Below, piece after piece: positions 1-8,071 of a stretch of 14,379 bases of DNA. The position numbers and the translations under genes were made by a program. The stretch is from QHWK01 sp035315685. Its GTDB lineage: Bacteria > Acidobacteriota > Vicinamibacteria > Vicinamibacterales > CAVVIG01. The notes beneath the pieces were generated by a model, which was not told where the DNA came from, did no database searches, and saw only the letters and a program-made list of their open reading frames with translations. The DNA lies in the NCBI GenBank assembly GCA_035315685.1, contig DATFXR010000307.1, positions 1 to 14,379 on the forward strand, read 5' to 3'. The number at the start of each line of letters is the position of its first letter. The stretch's first letter is position 1.

Positions 1-127
1 CGAGCAGCTCCTCGGTGGATCTGAAATGCCGCTCGCGTCCCGTATCCACCTCCTCGATCCAGCCGGTGAATTCCTGCAGCACCGGCTCGCTCTCGCGACT
101 GAGTCGAAGCACGAACGCGTCTCGCAT
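1..127 (-). CDS. Hypothetical protein, N-terminal part (gene runs off the window)
   Basis: A leftward reading frame begins at an ATG (plus-strand CAT at 125-127) and stays open to the window edge, giving 42 residues that start MRDAFVLRLSRESEP and continue with an acidic stretch (EEVDTGRERHF, then STEEL). The residue choice looks like real coding sequence: charged, no stop, and codon use like its neighbours. I recall short acidobacterial proteins with a similar beginning but know of no function for them. It is divergent from the MarR-type gene at 267, so the 139 bases between must hold both promoters. On the minus strand a TTGACG (plus 185-190) could be a -35 element, but I see no clear -10 and no strong ribosome binding site. 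Its existence as a gene is likely; its function is unknown. Confidence 0.6.
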   Translation of the reverse strand, partial: MRDAFVLRLSRESEPVLQEFTGWIEEVDTGRERHFRSTEELL

Positions 128-231
128 GTGGAGCGAGCGTAGCGGGACTGCGACCGGCGCGGCGTGAAACGCGCGTCTAATTCCCGTCAAATCCGCATTC
201 GAGCTGCTTTGTGACGCGGCAGCAAAGAGTC

Positions 232-263
232 TTGGCGACCAGCGAGATCGTTGCATATACTAC
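232..263 (+). promoter_or_regulatory. Promoter with overlapping MarR-type operator, MarR gene
   Basis: TTGGCG (232-237), an 18-base spacer and TATACT (256-261) form a plausible housekeeping promoter. The predicted transcript would start near 267-268, on the GTG start codon itself, so the mRNA may be leaderless. The -10 box sits inside GTTGCATATACTAC (250-263). That is an imperfect palindrome, with 5 of 7 base pairs symmetric (pattern GTnGnATATnCnAC), as expected for a dimeric MarR repressor. The same 14 bases recur on the minus strand at 6498-6511 upstream of another gene. Operator function and autorepression are inferred. Confidence 0.6.
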
Positions 264-266
264 GGT

Positions 267-728
267 GTGGTGAATCGCCTCTCTTCCGACGTATGTGCAT
301 GCGCAACCGCGAGGCATGTCGCCCGCCTGCTGACGCAACTCTACGACCGCTGTCTGCGTAAGAAAGGTGTGGAGGCTCCGCAGTTCGCGTTGCTGGTGGT
401 GCTCGACAAGCAGGACGTGCGCAACCAGGCGGCGATCTGCCGTCATTGCGCGATGGACAAGACGACCGTCTCGAGAAATCTGAGACTCCTCGAACGGAAG
501 GGATGGGTCAGGGCGACGACAGGCGCGGACCGGCGCGAGAGGCAGTACGCACTAACGCCCGCTGGACGGAAGCGTCTGACTGCGGGGTGGCCGGCGTGGC
601 GGCGTGCGCAGGCGCACCTGCGCACCGCCATGACCGATGACGAATGGTCGGCGATGTTCGAGACATTCCGAACGCTCACGACCGCCGCTCACGCCGCCAG
701 CCGCAGGATGATCGACAAGAAACGGTGA
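267..728 (+). CDS. MarR-family winged-helix transcriptional regulator
   Basis: A 153-residue protein of normal MarR length. Helix 1 carries a CxC pair (Cys10, Cys12) before an LTQLYDR dimerisation-helix segment, an arrangement I recall from many soil-bacterial MarR proteins. The helix-turn-helix covers about residues 52-80, with recognition helix MDKTTVSRNLRLLERKGWV. The wing (about 84-98) has the typical DRRERQYALT. Further cysteines (29, 58, 61) could allow thiol or oxidant sensing, which is inference. GTG at 267 is immediately followed by a second GTG at 270; either could be used, and there is no Shine-Dalgarno because the predicted transcript starts here. The stop lies 18 bases before the next start, so the two genes are probably one operon. 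The likely role is a dimeric repressor of its own operon and of the gene at 5769-6476, which shares its operator-like site. Confidence 0.9.
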   Translation: MVNRLSSDVCACATARHVARLLTQLYDRCLRKKGVEAPQFALLVVLDKQDVRNQAAICRHCAMDKTTVSRNLRLLERKGWVRATTGADRRERQYALTPAGRKRLTAGWPAWRRAQAHLRTAMTDDEWSAMFETFRTLTTAAHAASRRMIDKKR

Positions 729-746
729 GACGACGGAGGTGAGGCG

Positions 747-3700
747 ATGGCCAATCAAGCTACAGGCCCGGCGGCTGTACTCGAGCCGCTGCGCGTCGAC
801 GCCGTCAATCAGTGCTTATGGCGCGGTGACGTTCGGATTGCGCTCAAGCCGAAGCCTTTCGCTGTCCTCCGGCACCTGATCGCGCACGCCGACCGTCTGG
901 TAACACAGAACGAACTGCTGGCGGCGGTTTGGCCTGACACTTATGTCCATCCCGAAGTGATCCGGCAGTACATCCTGGAGATCCGCCGCGCCCTCGGCGA
1001 TCGCAGTGGGGCGTCCAGGTTCATTCAAACGTTCCCGAAGCGTGGCTACCAGTTCATCGCGCCCGTCACGGACGGCGGCGTCGCGCAGGTCGCCGAGTCC
1101 GCGCCCGGCGCGCCGGTGCGACTCGTCGGGCGCGCCTCGCCGATGCGCGTGCTGGCGCAGGCATTGAACAGCGCACAAAACGGACGCCGCCAGATCGTGT
1201 TCATCACCGGTGAAGCCGGGATCGGCAAGACGAGCCTCGTGGACGCCTTTCAGCGTGAAGCGGCCCGCGCCGCCGGCGTGCGCATCGCACGCGGGCACTC
1301 GGTTGAAGGATTCGGCAGCAAGGAAGCCTACTATCCGGTGCTCGACGCGCTCGGCCAGCTGACCCGCGGCACAACAGGCGCCGTCGTCGCGAGTGCGTTA
1401 GCGACTCATGCACCCACGTGGTTCATTCAATTCCCGTCGCTCGTCAAGCCCGAGCAACGGCCCGCCATCCAACAGGAGATTCTGGGGGCGACGCGCGAGC
1501 GCATGGTCCGCGAGCTCTGCGAAGCGCTCGAAGCTTTGGCCCCCACAGCGACCTTCGTCGTCAGTCTCGAGGATCTGCACTGGGCTGATCACTCGACGCT
1601 CGACATGATCTCGGCGATCGCTCGCCGTCGAGAGCCGGCGAGGCTGCTCGTCGTGGGCACGTTTCGGCCTGCAGACGCGATCGTCTCGGACAATCCGATC
1701 AAGGCGCTCAAGCAGGATCTCATCGTGCACCGGCTCGCGTCGGAAGTGATACTCGAGCGGCTGGCCGAATCCGACGTGGCGGAATATCTCCCGGCGGCAT
1801 TTCCGGGCTTTGATCGCTCAGCCGGTCTGGCGGCGCTGATCCATCGACATTCGGACGGCAATCCGTTGTTCATGACGGCCATGCTGGACCACCTCGTTCA
1901 AGGAGGCGTGATCGCACAGGCGAACGGCGCCTGGCGGATCACGGCCCCGCTCGAGGCGATCGATCCCGGTGCGCCTGACACGCTCAGGCAGATGCTGGAA
2001 ATGCAGCTGCGCCAATTGACCGATGACGAGCGATCGCTGCTGGCGTGCGCCAGCGTGGCCGGCCATCACTTCTCGGTCTGGTCGGTGGCGACGATGCTGT
2101 CCCGTGAGGTGATGGAGGTCGATGAACAGTGCGCGAACCTGGCGGAACGGCAGCAGTTCATCAGAGTGTGCGGCACGCGTCCCCTCGAAGACGGCGACTC
2201 AACGACCGAGCTGGCGTTCAGCCACGCACTCTATCGCGAGGTCTTGTATCGGCATCTGAGTCGCCGCGACCGCGTGCTGTTTCACAAGCGGTTGGCCGAC
2301 GCGCTCGAACGCCGCGGTTCTGTTGCAGATGAGATCGCCGCCGAAATGGCGCTCCACTGTGAACGAGCAGGCGATGTCCAGCGTGCTGTTCGATATCTGA
2401 TGCTGGCGGCGGAGACTGCGACGCGCCGCTACGCGCATCGTGAAGCGATCGGGATGCTCGAACATGCTCGCGAGCTTGCCGCCAAGTTACACGTCGACGA
2501 GCGGCCCACGATCGTCGTCCAGATTCTCGAGCGGATCGGGGCGGCGTCTGTCGAGCTCGGCGACATGCGGCACGCGATCGACTCCTACGAGGCTGCAGCA
2601 CGCTGCGCCGCCGAGGCCGGACTTCCGATCGCGGAATCAGGCGCTCTCCTGCGACTCGCCCATCCTGCCGCTTTCGTCGATACCGAGCGTGCGGTCGTCG
2701 CAGCCGAGCGTGCCGCCAGCATTGCCGCATCGGTCGGCGATTCGCAACTCGAGGCGCGTGCGAAGTCGCTGGCCGCTGGATGGCGCCTGACCGATCGATG
2801 GCGGATGGACGACGCTCGAGCGTACGCGTCCGCGACGGCCGAATTCGGCCGGCTTGGCGGCGACATGAGCACGTACGAGCACGTCATGCGCTCGCATATC
2901 ATGTTCTGCCAGTCGGAGTACGCGGCCGCCGTCGAGAGCGCGGATCGCGCGTGGCGCACGCTGACCCCGGCGAACGGCTTGTGGGAGCGTGCACCTGCAC
3001 TCTCCGCCCGCGCTGCGGCCCTCATCCATCTCGGCCGGCTGGGCGAAGCGCAACGGACGCTGGCGAACGGGCTGCAGCTGGCGACGAAGAACGACAACAC
3101 GCCGTGGCACCACAACTTTCTGGCATATGTCGGCTGGCTTCGGCTGCTGTCGCACGACTTCGAGGGCGTTCGCGAGATCACAATCGAGATGCTGCGGCCG
3201 GGAGCGGCCCGGCTCGCGCCCCAGACGCATCTGCGATTGTTCATGTTTCAAGGCGCCGTCGATGTGGCGAGCGGCTCGTGCGAGTCGGCGCTCCGATTGT
3301 TTCAACAGGCCATCGATTATCCGAGCCAACCGAAGTCCTTTCTCTCCTGGTACTGGCGTCTCCTTGCGCGAATGGGGCGCGCCGAAATTTATCTCGCGCA
3401 AGGCGATGTCGCGACGGCGAGCGCGGAAGCGGAGCCGCTGGCGCAGGCCGTCGAGCCATTGGCCGATGCGTACATCAAATCGCTGACGCACGAGCTGAGG
3501 TGCAGGCTTGCGCTGGCCGCCGGCCAGCCAGAACGCGCAGAGCAGCGCCTCGCTCGAGCGCTCGACATCGTCGCATCGGTTGATGTTCCACTCGCCGCCT
3601 GGCGGGTTCACGCAACCGCTTCGGGTGTGTACCGGACGACGAATCGACGGAAGGCGGCCGGGCACCGCTCGACAGCAAAGACGGTCATCATGCGCATCGC

Positions 3701-3782
3701 CGATTCATTCGACGATCAGACCGCATCGCTGCGCGAGGTGTTTCTCTCCAGCGCATCCGTTCGCCGCGTCATCGATATTTGA
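747..3782 (+). CDS. Winged-helix / AAA-type ATPase / TPR transcriptional regulator
   Basis: A 1011-residue cytoplasmic regulator with three parts. Residues about 12-105 are an OmpR/CadC-type winged helix ending in FPKRGYQFIAPV, the hallmark of that fold's C-terminal hairpin. Residues about 125-450 are a STAND/COG3899-like NTPase with Walker A GEAGIGKT (155-162) and Walker B VVSLEDLHWAD (271-281). Residues about 540-1000 are Ala- and Leu-rich paired helices typical of TPR repeats. No membrane segment is visible, unlike CadC. By family analogy it binds DNA through the N-terminus, switches on nucleotide binding, and receives a signal through the TPR part; the signal is unknown. The start is supported by GGAGGTGAG six to ten bases upstream. 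It lies 18 bases after the MarR gene and probably shares its promoter. The ATG at 747 gives a complete first strand of the winged helix, so no upstream extension is needed. Confidence 0.9.
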   Translation: MANQATGPAAVLEPLRVDAVNQCLWRGDVRIALKPKPFAVLRHLIAHADRLVTQNELLAAVWPDTYVHPEVIRQYILEIRRALGDRSGASRFIQTFPKRGYQFIAPVTDGGVAQVAESAPGAPVRLVGRASPMRVLAQALNSAQNGRRQIVFITGEAGIGKTSLVDAFQREAARAAGVRIARGHSVEGFGSKEAYYPVLDALGQLTRGTTGAVVASALATHAPTWFIQFPSLVKPEQRPAIQQEILGATRERMVRELCEALEALAPTATFVVSLEDLHWADHSTLDMISAIARRREPARLLVVGTFRPADAIVSDNPIKALKQDLIVHRLASEVILERLAESDVAEYLPAAFPGFDRSAGLAALIHRHSDGNPLFMTAMLDHLVQGGVIAQANGAWRITAPLEAIDPGAPDTLRQMLEMQLRQLTDDERSLLACASVAGHHFSVWSVATMLSREVMEVDEQCANLAERQQFIRVCGTRPLEDGDSTTELAFSHALYREVLYRHLSRRDRVLFHKRLADALERRGSVADEIAAEMALHCERAGDVQRAVRYLMLAAETATRRYAHREAIGMLEHARELAAKLHVDERPTIVVQILERIGAASVELGDMRHAIDSYEAAARCAAEAGLPIAESGALLRLAHPAAFVDTERAVVAAERAASIAASVGDSQLEARAKSLAAGWRLTDRWRMDDARAYASATAEFGRLGGDMSTYEHVMRSHIMFCQSEYAAAVESADRAWRTLTPANGLWERAPALSARAAALIHLGRLGEAQRTLANGLQLATKNDNTPWHHNFLAYVGWLRLLSHDFEGVREITIEMLRPGAARLAPQTHLRLFMFQGAVDVASGSCESALRLFQQAIDYPSQPKSFLSWYWRLLARMGRAEIYLAQGDVATASAEAEPLAQAVEPLADAYIKSLTHELRCRLALAAGQPERAEQRLARALDIVASVDVPLAAWRVHATASGVYRTTNRRKAAGHRSTAKTVIMRIADSFDDQTASLREVFLSSASVRRVIDI

Positions 3783-3843
3783 CGGAAACTGAACACGACT
3801 TTCACGACGCTCATCCGCCGACTCTCGTATCTTCGGGCGTCAG

Positions 3844-5391
3844 ATGCTGCTCTGCTGCGAGACGAATTGCATCGGCGCCTTTCACGATCTCCTCTCGACG
3901 CTCGCCGACGCGCTCGACATCCGCCTTGTCTGGCGGCGCGTCGCCGATGTCGCGAACAGGATCCTTCCGCATGACTGCATGACCATGTCGTTCGAGAACG
4001 GCGCGGGAGCCATCGTCGTGACGGCCTGCTCCACCGACGACCTCGCGCGGGTCGGCCGCATCCAGTTCTTCGACAACAACGATCCAAGGTGCGAGGCGTG
4101 TGAGCGCGTGCTCATCATCGACGATCTGCGGACGCAGCATCTTCCAATCGCGGAGCGCGCGGACGTTCAAGACCGCGTCGTGGACGCCGGATATCGTGGG
4201 CTGCTCGGCGTGCGGGCATCAGCGCAGGCCCAACTGTTCGGCATCGAATTCTGGTCGAGGCGACCGCACGCGTTCAGTCCGGACGACGTCACAATCGCGC
4301 ATTGGATCGCCCACCACGTGGCACTTGCCGTCTCGCACGAGCGGCTGGCCGATGCCGCAAGCCAGGTCGCGACGGCACGAGCGCGCGCCGAGCGCCTCGA
4401 ACGACGCGTGAAGTCGCTTGTCGACGAGATCGAGTGCCGCGCAGGCCATGGGCGTGCGGTCGGCCAGTCGAACGAATGGAAGGAGGTGCTGAAGAAGGCC
4501 GCACAGGTCGCGCCCACTGAAACAACCGTGCTGTTGACCGGCGAGTCCGGAACGGGCAAGGAAGTCGTGGCGCACCTCGTCCACCGCGCGTCGCCACGCA
4601 AGGACGGGCCGTTCATCGCGCTGAATTGCGCCGCGTTGCCGGAGAACCTGCTCGAGTCCGAGCTATTTGGATACGAGCGCGGCGCCTTCACCGGCTCTCA
4701 ACACGCGAAGCCGGGACAAATCGAGCTGGCGTCGGGCGGCGTGCTTTTTCTGGACGAAGTCAGCGAGATGAGCCTCTCGGCGCAGGCGAAGCTTCTGCGC
4801 GTGCTGCAGGAGCGCGAGTTCCAGCGACTCGGAAGCACGCGATTACAGAGAGCGAACGTTCGAGTGATTGCCGCGACGAACCGCGACCTGAGGAAGGCCG
4901 TCGAGCGAGGCGACTTTCGCGAAGACTTGTACTACCGGGTGCAGGTGTTCGACATCCGCATTCCGCCGCTCCGCGATCGACGGGGCGACATCCTCCCGCT
5001 GACCGACCTGTTTCTGGAGGAAGTCGGCCGGCCGATGAGTCGCCCGCCGGCCGGATTGACGCAGGACGCAAGGGCGGCGCTGCTGCAGCACGATTGGCCA
5101 GGAAACGTCCGCGAGCTCCGAAACGCCTTGGAACGCGCCGCGATCGTTTGCGAAGGCGGACTGATCAGCGCCGATCACCTGGCGCTCCATTCGGCCGGCC
5201 GGGGCACAACGAAGACGGCGAACGACTTGAGCGCCGTCGAGCGCGAGACGATCGAGCGCGTGATGCGCGACACCGGGTGGAACAAGGCGAAGGCCGCTCG
5301 GCGACTCGGTCTGTCGCGCACGCAGTTGTACGGGCGGCTGCGCAAGTACGATCTCGAACGGCTTGTGCCAACGGCAATTGACCAACGCTGA
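3844..5391 (+). CDS. Sigma-54-dependent transcriptional activator (GAF-AAA+-Fis)
   Basis: A 515-residue bacterial enhancer-binding protein. Residues about 12-165 look like a GAF sensor, followed by a helical linker (about 168-200). The AAA+ domain has Walker A GESGTGKE (233-240), the sigma-54 contact loop as GAFTGS (280-285) where most members have GAFTGA, Walker B VLFLDE (300-305), the FREDLYYR segment (358-365) and WPGNVREL (418-425). The C-terminal Fis-type helix-turn-helix (about 465-502) ends SRTQLYGRLRKY. There is no receiver domain, so control is probably by ligand or redox sensing in the GAF domain. The ATG is the first start after an in-frame TGA at 3790, and no good ribosome binding site precedes it, so the true start could be slightly downstream. 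It begins 61 bases after the preceding gene. I found no convincing -24/-12 promoter in the window, so its target is not visible here. Confidence 0.92.
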   Translation: MLLCCETNCIGAFHDLLSTLADALDIRLVWRRVADVANRILPHDCMTMSFENGAGAIVVTACSTDDLARVGRIQFFDNNDPRCEACERVLIIDDLRTQHLPIAERADVQDRVVDAGYRGLLGVRASAQAQLFGIEFWSRRPHAFSPDDVTIAHWIAHHVALAVSHERLADAASQVATARARAERLERRVKSLVDEIECRAGHGRAVGQSNEWKEVLKKAAQVAPTETTVLLTGESGTGKEVVAHLVHRASPRKDGPFIALNCAALPENLLESELFGYERGAFTGSQHAKPGQIELASGGVLFLDEVSEMSLSAQAKLLRVLQEREFQRLGSTRLQRANVRVIAATNRDLRKAVERGDFREDLYYRVQVFDIRIPPLRDRRGDILPLTDLFLEEVGRPMSRPPAGLTQDARAALLQHDWPGNVRELRNALERAAIVCEGGLISADHLALHSAGRGTTKTANDLSAVERETIERVMRDTGWNKAKAARRLGLSRTQLYGRLRKYDLERLVPTAIDQR

Positions 5392-5758
5392 ACGGCCGCC
5401 GTCGAGCATCCGTGCGAGAGTCCTGTATCACCAGATTCATCCTGTGAAGCTGGCGACCGACGTCGTCACGGGTGTGATCGCACTCCGCATGTTGTGGCAG
5501 CATCGTTTGACGCTGGCCCTCATCGTCATGTTCGTCCCGCCCATCGTCGTCAGCACCCTTCTTGTTGCCCGCGGACGTTTCGGCCATCTCGTCGATACGT
5601 ACGCCGGCCAGCGAATGCATCGGATGACGAATCTCGCCATGGCGATGCGGTTGTTCGGGATGCTGATCACTTCGATCGCTGCATGGAGGGCGGAACCGAC
5701 GCTCCTTGTGGTCGGCGCCGCTCTCATCGCTGGCGTCTGGGCGTGGGTGCTGCGATGA
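5363..5758 (+). CDS. Small integral membrane protein of unknown function
   Basis: A hydrophobic protein of up to 131 residues with three or four predicted membrane segments: around VVTGVIALRMLW, LALIVMFVPPIVVSTLLVA, MRLFGMLITSIAAW and LLVVGAALIAGVWAW. I do not recognise a named family, though the segment VLYHQIHPVKLATDV before the first helix resembles a conserved opening I recall from other small bacterial membrane proteins. That favours a start upstream of it. The candidate starts are all non-ATG: TTG 5363 (overlapping the end of the activator gene by 29 bases), TTG 5378 and GTG 5444. The first is used here, but the choice is uncertain. It follows the sigma-54 activator with overlap, so co-transcription is likely. 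It ends 10 bases from the stop of the convergent gene at 5769. Confidence 0.6.
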   Translation: MCQRQLTNAERPPSSIRARVLYHQIHPVKLATDVVTGVIALRMLWQHRLTLALIVMFVPPIVVSTLLVARGRFGHLVDTYAGQRMHRMTNLAMAMRLFGMLITSIAAWRAEPTLLVVGAALIAGVWAWVLR

Positions 5759-5768
5759 CGAGCGCGCG

Positions 5769-6476
5769 TTATTTCACGCCGATCAGCCGCTCGACTTCGT
5801 CGACGAGCCCGGCCGACTCGAGCAAGAGCTTGTCGCGCTCTTTCTGGCCGGCGAGGACGATGATCATGCCGTGCGGACCCGGGCGATCGACAAACGGCGT
5901 CCGGCCCATGATGCCGCCGATGTCCGCGTTGGTCAGGAACGGCGCGTAGAACATCGTGTGCGGGAACGAGCGCGTCAGCTTGCCGTCCTCGAGCATGTAG
6001 GTGGCCGGCGACAACATGTACGCGACGCCGGGCCGCGACGGTGGGCGATAGCGCCCTTCGGCGAAGCCGCGCGCGATTTCCATTTCGATTTCCTTGTCAT
6101 TTGCTCCTTTGAGGCGCAGCAACGCGTCATCGGCAAACTCCGGAAGAATCGTGCGCGTGCCTTCTTCGTCGAAGCAGACCGGATAGAGATTGCCTCCACG
6201 GCGGCTCACCATACACGTGAACGCGTTCGTTCCCTGCACGACCTTCTCGTACTTGGCTGATTCGAGGACGAGCACCGACGCTCCGGTGCGGAGCTCTTTC
6301 GGCAGCGCGTTCACCGCGAGGCGTGTTTCGAGATCGCGCGGGAGGAGTCGGACGCTCGCCGCTGTCACGTCATCATCGTGCGTGCTCGATTGGGGCTCTC
6401 GGGCGGCAATTCCAAATGACGCGGATCCGAAGAGGACGATGGCTACACAAACGGGAACGGTCGTGCGTCGCATCAT
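5769..6476 (-). CDS. Secreted protein of unknown family, paralogue of the 10640-11314 gene
   Basis: A 235-residue protein with a clear signal peptide: MMRR, a hydrophobic core at about 7-21, and likely cleavage near residues 24-26 (GIAAR). The mature part has blocks shared with the protein at 10640: EGTRTILP (105-112), PPSRPGVAYMLS (145-156), FPHTMFYAPFLTNADIG (171-187) and PHGMIIV (201-207). It also has a Cys pair at 88 and 101. No enzyme motif is recognisable; export to the periplasm or outside is inferred. The start has a strong ribosome binding site (AGAGGTGG on the minus strand, just upstream of two ATGs at 6476 and 6473). Upstream is a TATACT -10 box inside a 14-base site identical to that at the MarR promoter, so repression by that MarR protein is likely. 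The gene is divergent from the peroxidase. Confidence 0.8.
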   Translation of the reverse strand: MMRRTTVPVCVAIVLFGSASFGIAAREPQSSTHDDDVTAASVRLLPRDLETRLAVNALPKELRTGASVLVLESAKYEKVVQGTNAFTCMVSRRGGNLYPVCFDEEGTRTILPEFADDALLRLKGANDKEIEMEIARGFAEGRYRPPSRPGVAYMLSPATYMLEDGKLTRSFPHTMFYAPFLTNADIGGIMGRTPFVDRPGPHGMIIVLAGQKERDKLLLESAGLVDEVERLIGVK

Positions 6477-6497
6477 AGTTCCACCTCTCGTGACTTA

Positions 6498-6511
6498 GTA
6501 GTATATGCAAC
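6498..6511 (-). promoter_or_regulatory. MarR-type operator / -10 region, secreted-protein gene
   Basis: On the minus strand this reads GTTGCATATACTAC, an exact 14-base copy of the site at 250-263. The TATACT (plus 6500-6505) would place the transcript start about 20 bases before the ribosome binding site of the gene ending at 6476. No good -35 element is seen, so expression may be weak or need an activator. It sits in the 142-base gap between divergent genes and could also affect the peroxidase gene. The rest of the gap holds a TTGACG at 6555-6560 facing right, without a convincing -10 box. Confidence 0.55.
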
Positions 6512-6618
6512 TAATGTCGGCGGTGCGAGAGACCGGCGCGAATTTCACGAAAACTTGACGTGCGCTTCACGCCGGCGCGTCCCAATCGCCGTACGCTCGC
6601 GTGCAGGAGGCGAACAGG

Positions 6619-8071
6619 GTGATTGGAATGCCGTCAGCAGCTCGCGGGGATGAGGCACCTTCTTGCGATGGCCGAATTGATGTGAATCAGGGGGCAACGG
6701 TCCGGACTCATTGCCCATCACAGTCGCGCCTAGGCCCTGCGGTTGATGCCGCGATCGGTCCTCGCAGGTACGCGCGAATGTTTCCCGATCTTCCCCCGCT
6801 CGAGGCCGACGAAGCGTTTCTTCACGCGATCGGGCGGGTGGGTGGCCCCTGCGACTGCGGCGACACCGCCGATTCGCCTGATTCTCTCGGGGCGGAGGCC
6901 GCCGGATGGCCGATCTTCGGGCAGTTCATTGCCCACGACATCACCGCTGATCGTTCGGTGCTCCGAAGCCACGTCGACGTCGGGACGCTTCGGAACGCAC
7001 GCGCGCCGCTTCTCAATCTCGAATGTCTCTACGGAGATGGACCCGTGGGTCATCCGTTCCTGTTCGGGCGCGACGATCCAGCGAAGTTCCTGCTGGGCAT
7101 CGATGGCATGGACATACCTCGCAACGCGGAAGGCATCGCCCTCATTGGTGATCCGCGCAACGATTCGCACGTGCTGATGTCGCAGATGCACCTCAGAATG
7201 CTGAAGGCCCACAATGTGTTCGTCGATGAGGCGCGGACTCGGGGCGTACCGGAGCGCGAGGTCTTTGCCGCGGCAGCCCGCGAGCTCCGATGGCACTACC
7301 AGTGGGCCATCATCGATGAATTTCTGCCGTCTGTCGTCGGACATCCGCTCGTCGACGACCTGTTGATGAATGGACCGCGATGGTTTCAGCCGTCGGCTGA
7401 CATCTTCATCCCGCTCGAATTCGCCGGCGCCGCGTTCCGATACGGGCATTCCCAGATTCGCCAGCGCTACCAGCTCAACGAAGCCGCCGATTCAGTAACG
7501 CTTTTTCCCGACCTGCTCGGCTTCAGAGCAGTGCCGCCGGACCGCGTTGTGGATTGGACGCTGCTGTTCGAATGCCGCCGGGACAACGACCGCCCAACGC
7601 GCGAAGCGGATCGACGGTCTGCTGCCTCGATCGCTCATTCAGCTGCCGGTCGCCATTACAGGCCAGTGCGATGTCAAGGACTACGACTCGCTCGCCGTAC
7701 GCGATCTTCAGCGGGGCCACGGCGTTGGATTGCCGTCGGGAGAAGCGGTCGCGAGCCATGTGCGGATGAAGCCGCTCTCGCCGGACGAGATCGGACTTGC
7801 CGCGATCGGGTGGAAGGACGAGACGCCGCTTTGGTACTACATCCTTCGAGAAGCGGCCGTGACCAGGTCGGGAAATCGGCTCGGACCGATCGGCGGCCGG
7901 ATCGTTGCCGAAGTCATCGTGACACTGCTCGACCGCGATGCGACATCGGTCCGGTTCGCCGATCCGCGGCGGCCGCCCCGACGATCGTTGATCGATCTGC
8001 TCGCGCACGGTGAATGTCGAATTCCGCACCGGATAAACGTCCTTGGGTCAGATGGAGGATCGAATGGGTAG
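6619..8071 (+). pseudogene. Animal-type heme peroxidase, frameshifted
   Basis: The first frame encodes a peroxidase of the animal (cyclooxygenase/myeloperoxidase) superfamily. It has GQFIAHDIT with the likely distal His106, the Ca-site-like DITADRS, and EFAGAAFRYGHS with the likely heme-ligand His277. Near 7590 homology leaves this frame and continues one base on (ending at 8071) with AKRIDGLLPRSLIQLP, SLAVRDLQRG, ETPLWYYILREA and LGPIGGRIVAEV, all typical of the family's C-terminal half. One extra base, for example in the CCC at 7593-7595, would explain the shift. Uncorrected, the protein would stop at 8013 with an Arg-rich nonsense tail. The start is GTG 6619, chosen for AGGAGG at 6605-6610; an earlier GTG at 6601 lacks this. 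It could be a true pseudogene, an assembly error, or a recent mutation, since the rest is undegraded. The family oxidises substrates with hydrogen peroxide. Confidence 0.8.
8012..8044 (+). promoter_or_regulatory. Predicted ECF42-type promoter of the SDR-DGPF-sigma cluster
   Basis: GAATGTCGA (8012-8020), 17 bases, CGTCCTT (8038-8044). The TGTCGA / CG(A/T)C core is the ECF42 promoter type I recall from Streptomyces work. The predicted transcript begins about 10-20 bases before the ATG at 8064, leaving room for the GGAGG ribosome binding site. The site lies inside the last codons of the peroxidase gene. An identically spaced copy is at 10539-10571. Other TGTCGA hexamers I found on this strand (2549, 4419) lack CGTC at that distance. 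Confidence 0.75.

Noticed and set aside
2637..3665. Antisense open frame of 342 codons inside the winged-helix/ATPase/TPR gene
   Set aside because: Arg/Gln/Ala-rich product with no recognisable domain, fully inside a convincing TPR region on the other strand.
2549..4424. TGTCGA hexamers at 2549-2554 and 4419-4424 as further ECF42 promoters
   Set aside because: Both lie inside genes and lack CGTC (or CGAC) 17 bases downstream.
5480..5515. Possible sigma-54 promoter around TGGCAGCATCGTTTGA
   Set aside because: It lies inside the small membrane-protein gene, the -12 part does not match TTGC, and no gene starts at the right distance.
185..6600. Similar upstream elements (TTGACG, TTCACGCCG, TACGCTCGC) before the leftward gene at 127 and before the peroxidase
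   Set aside because: The spacing differs by 12 bases and each piece is short and GC-rich, so coincidence is likely.
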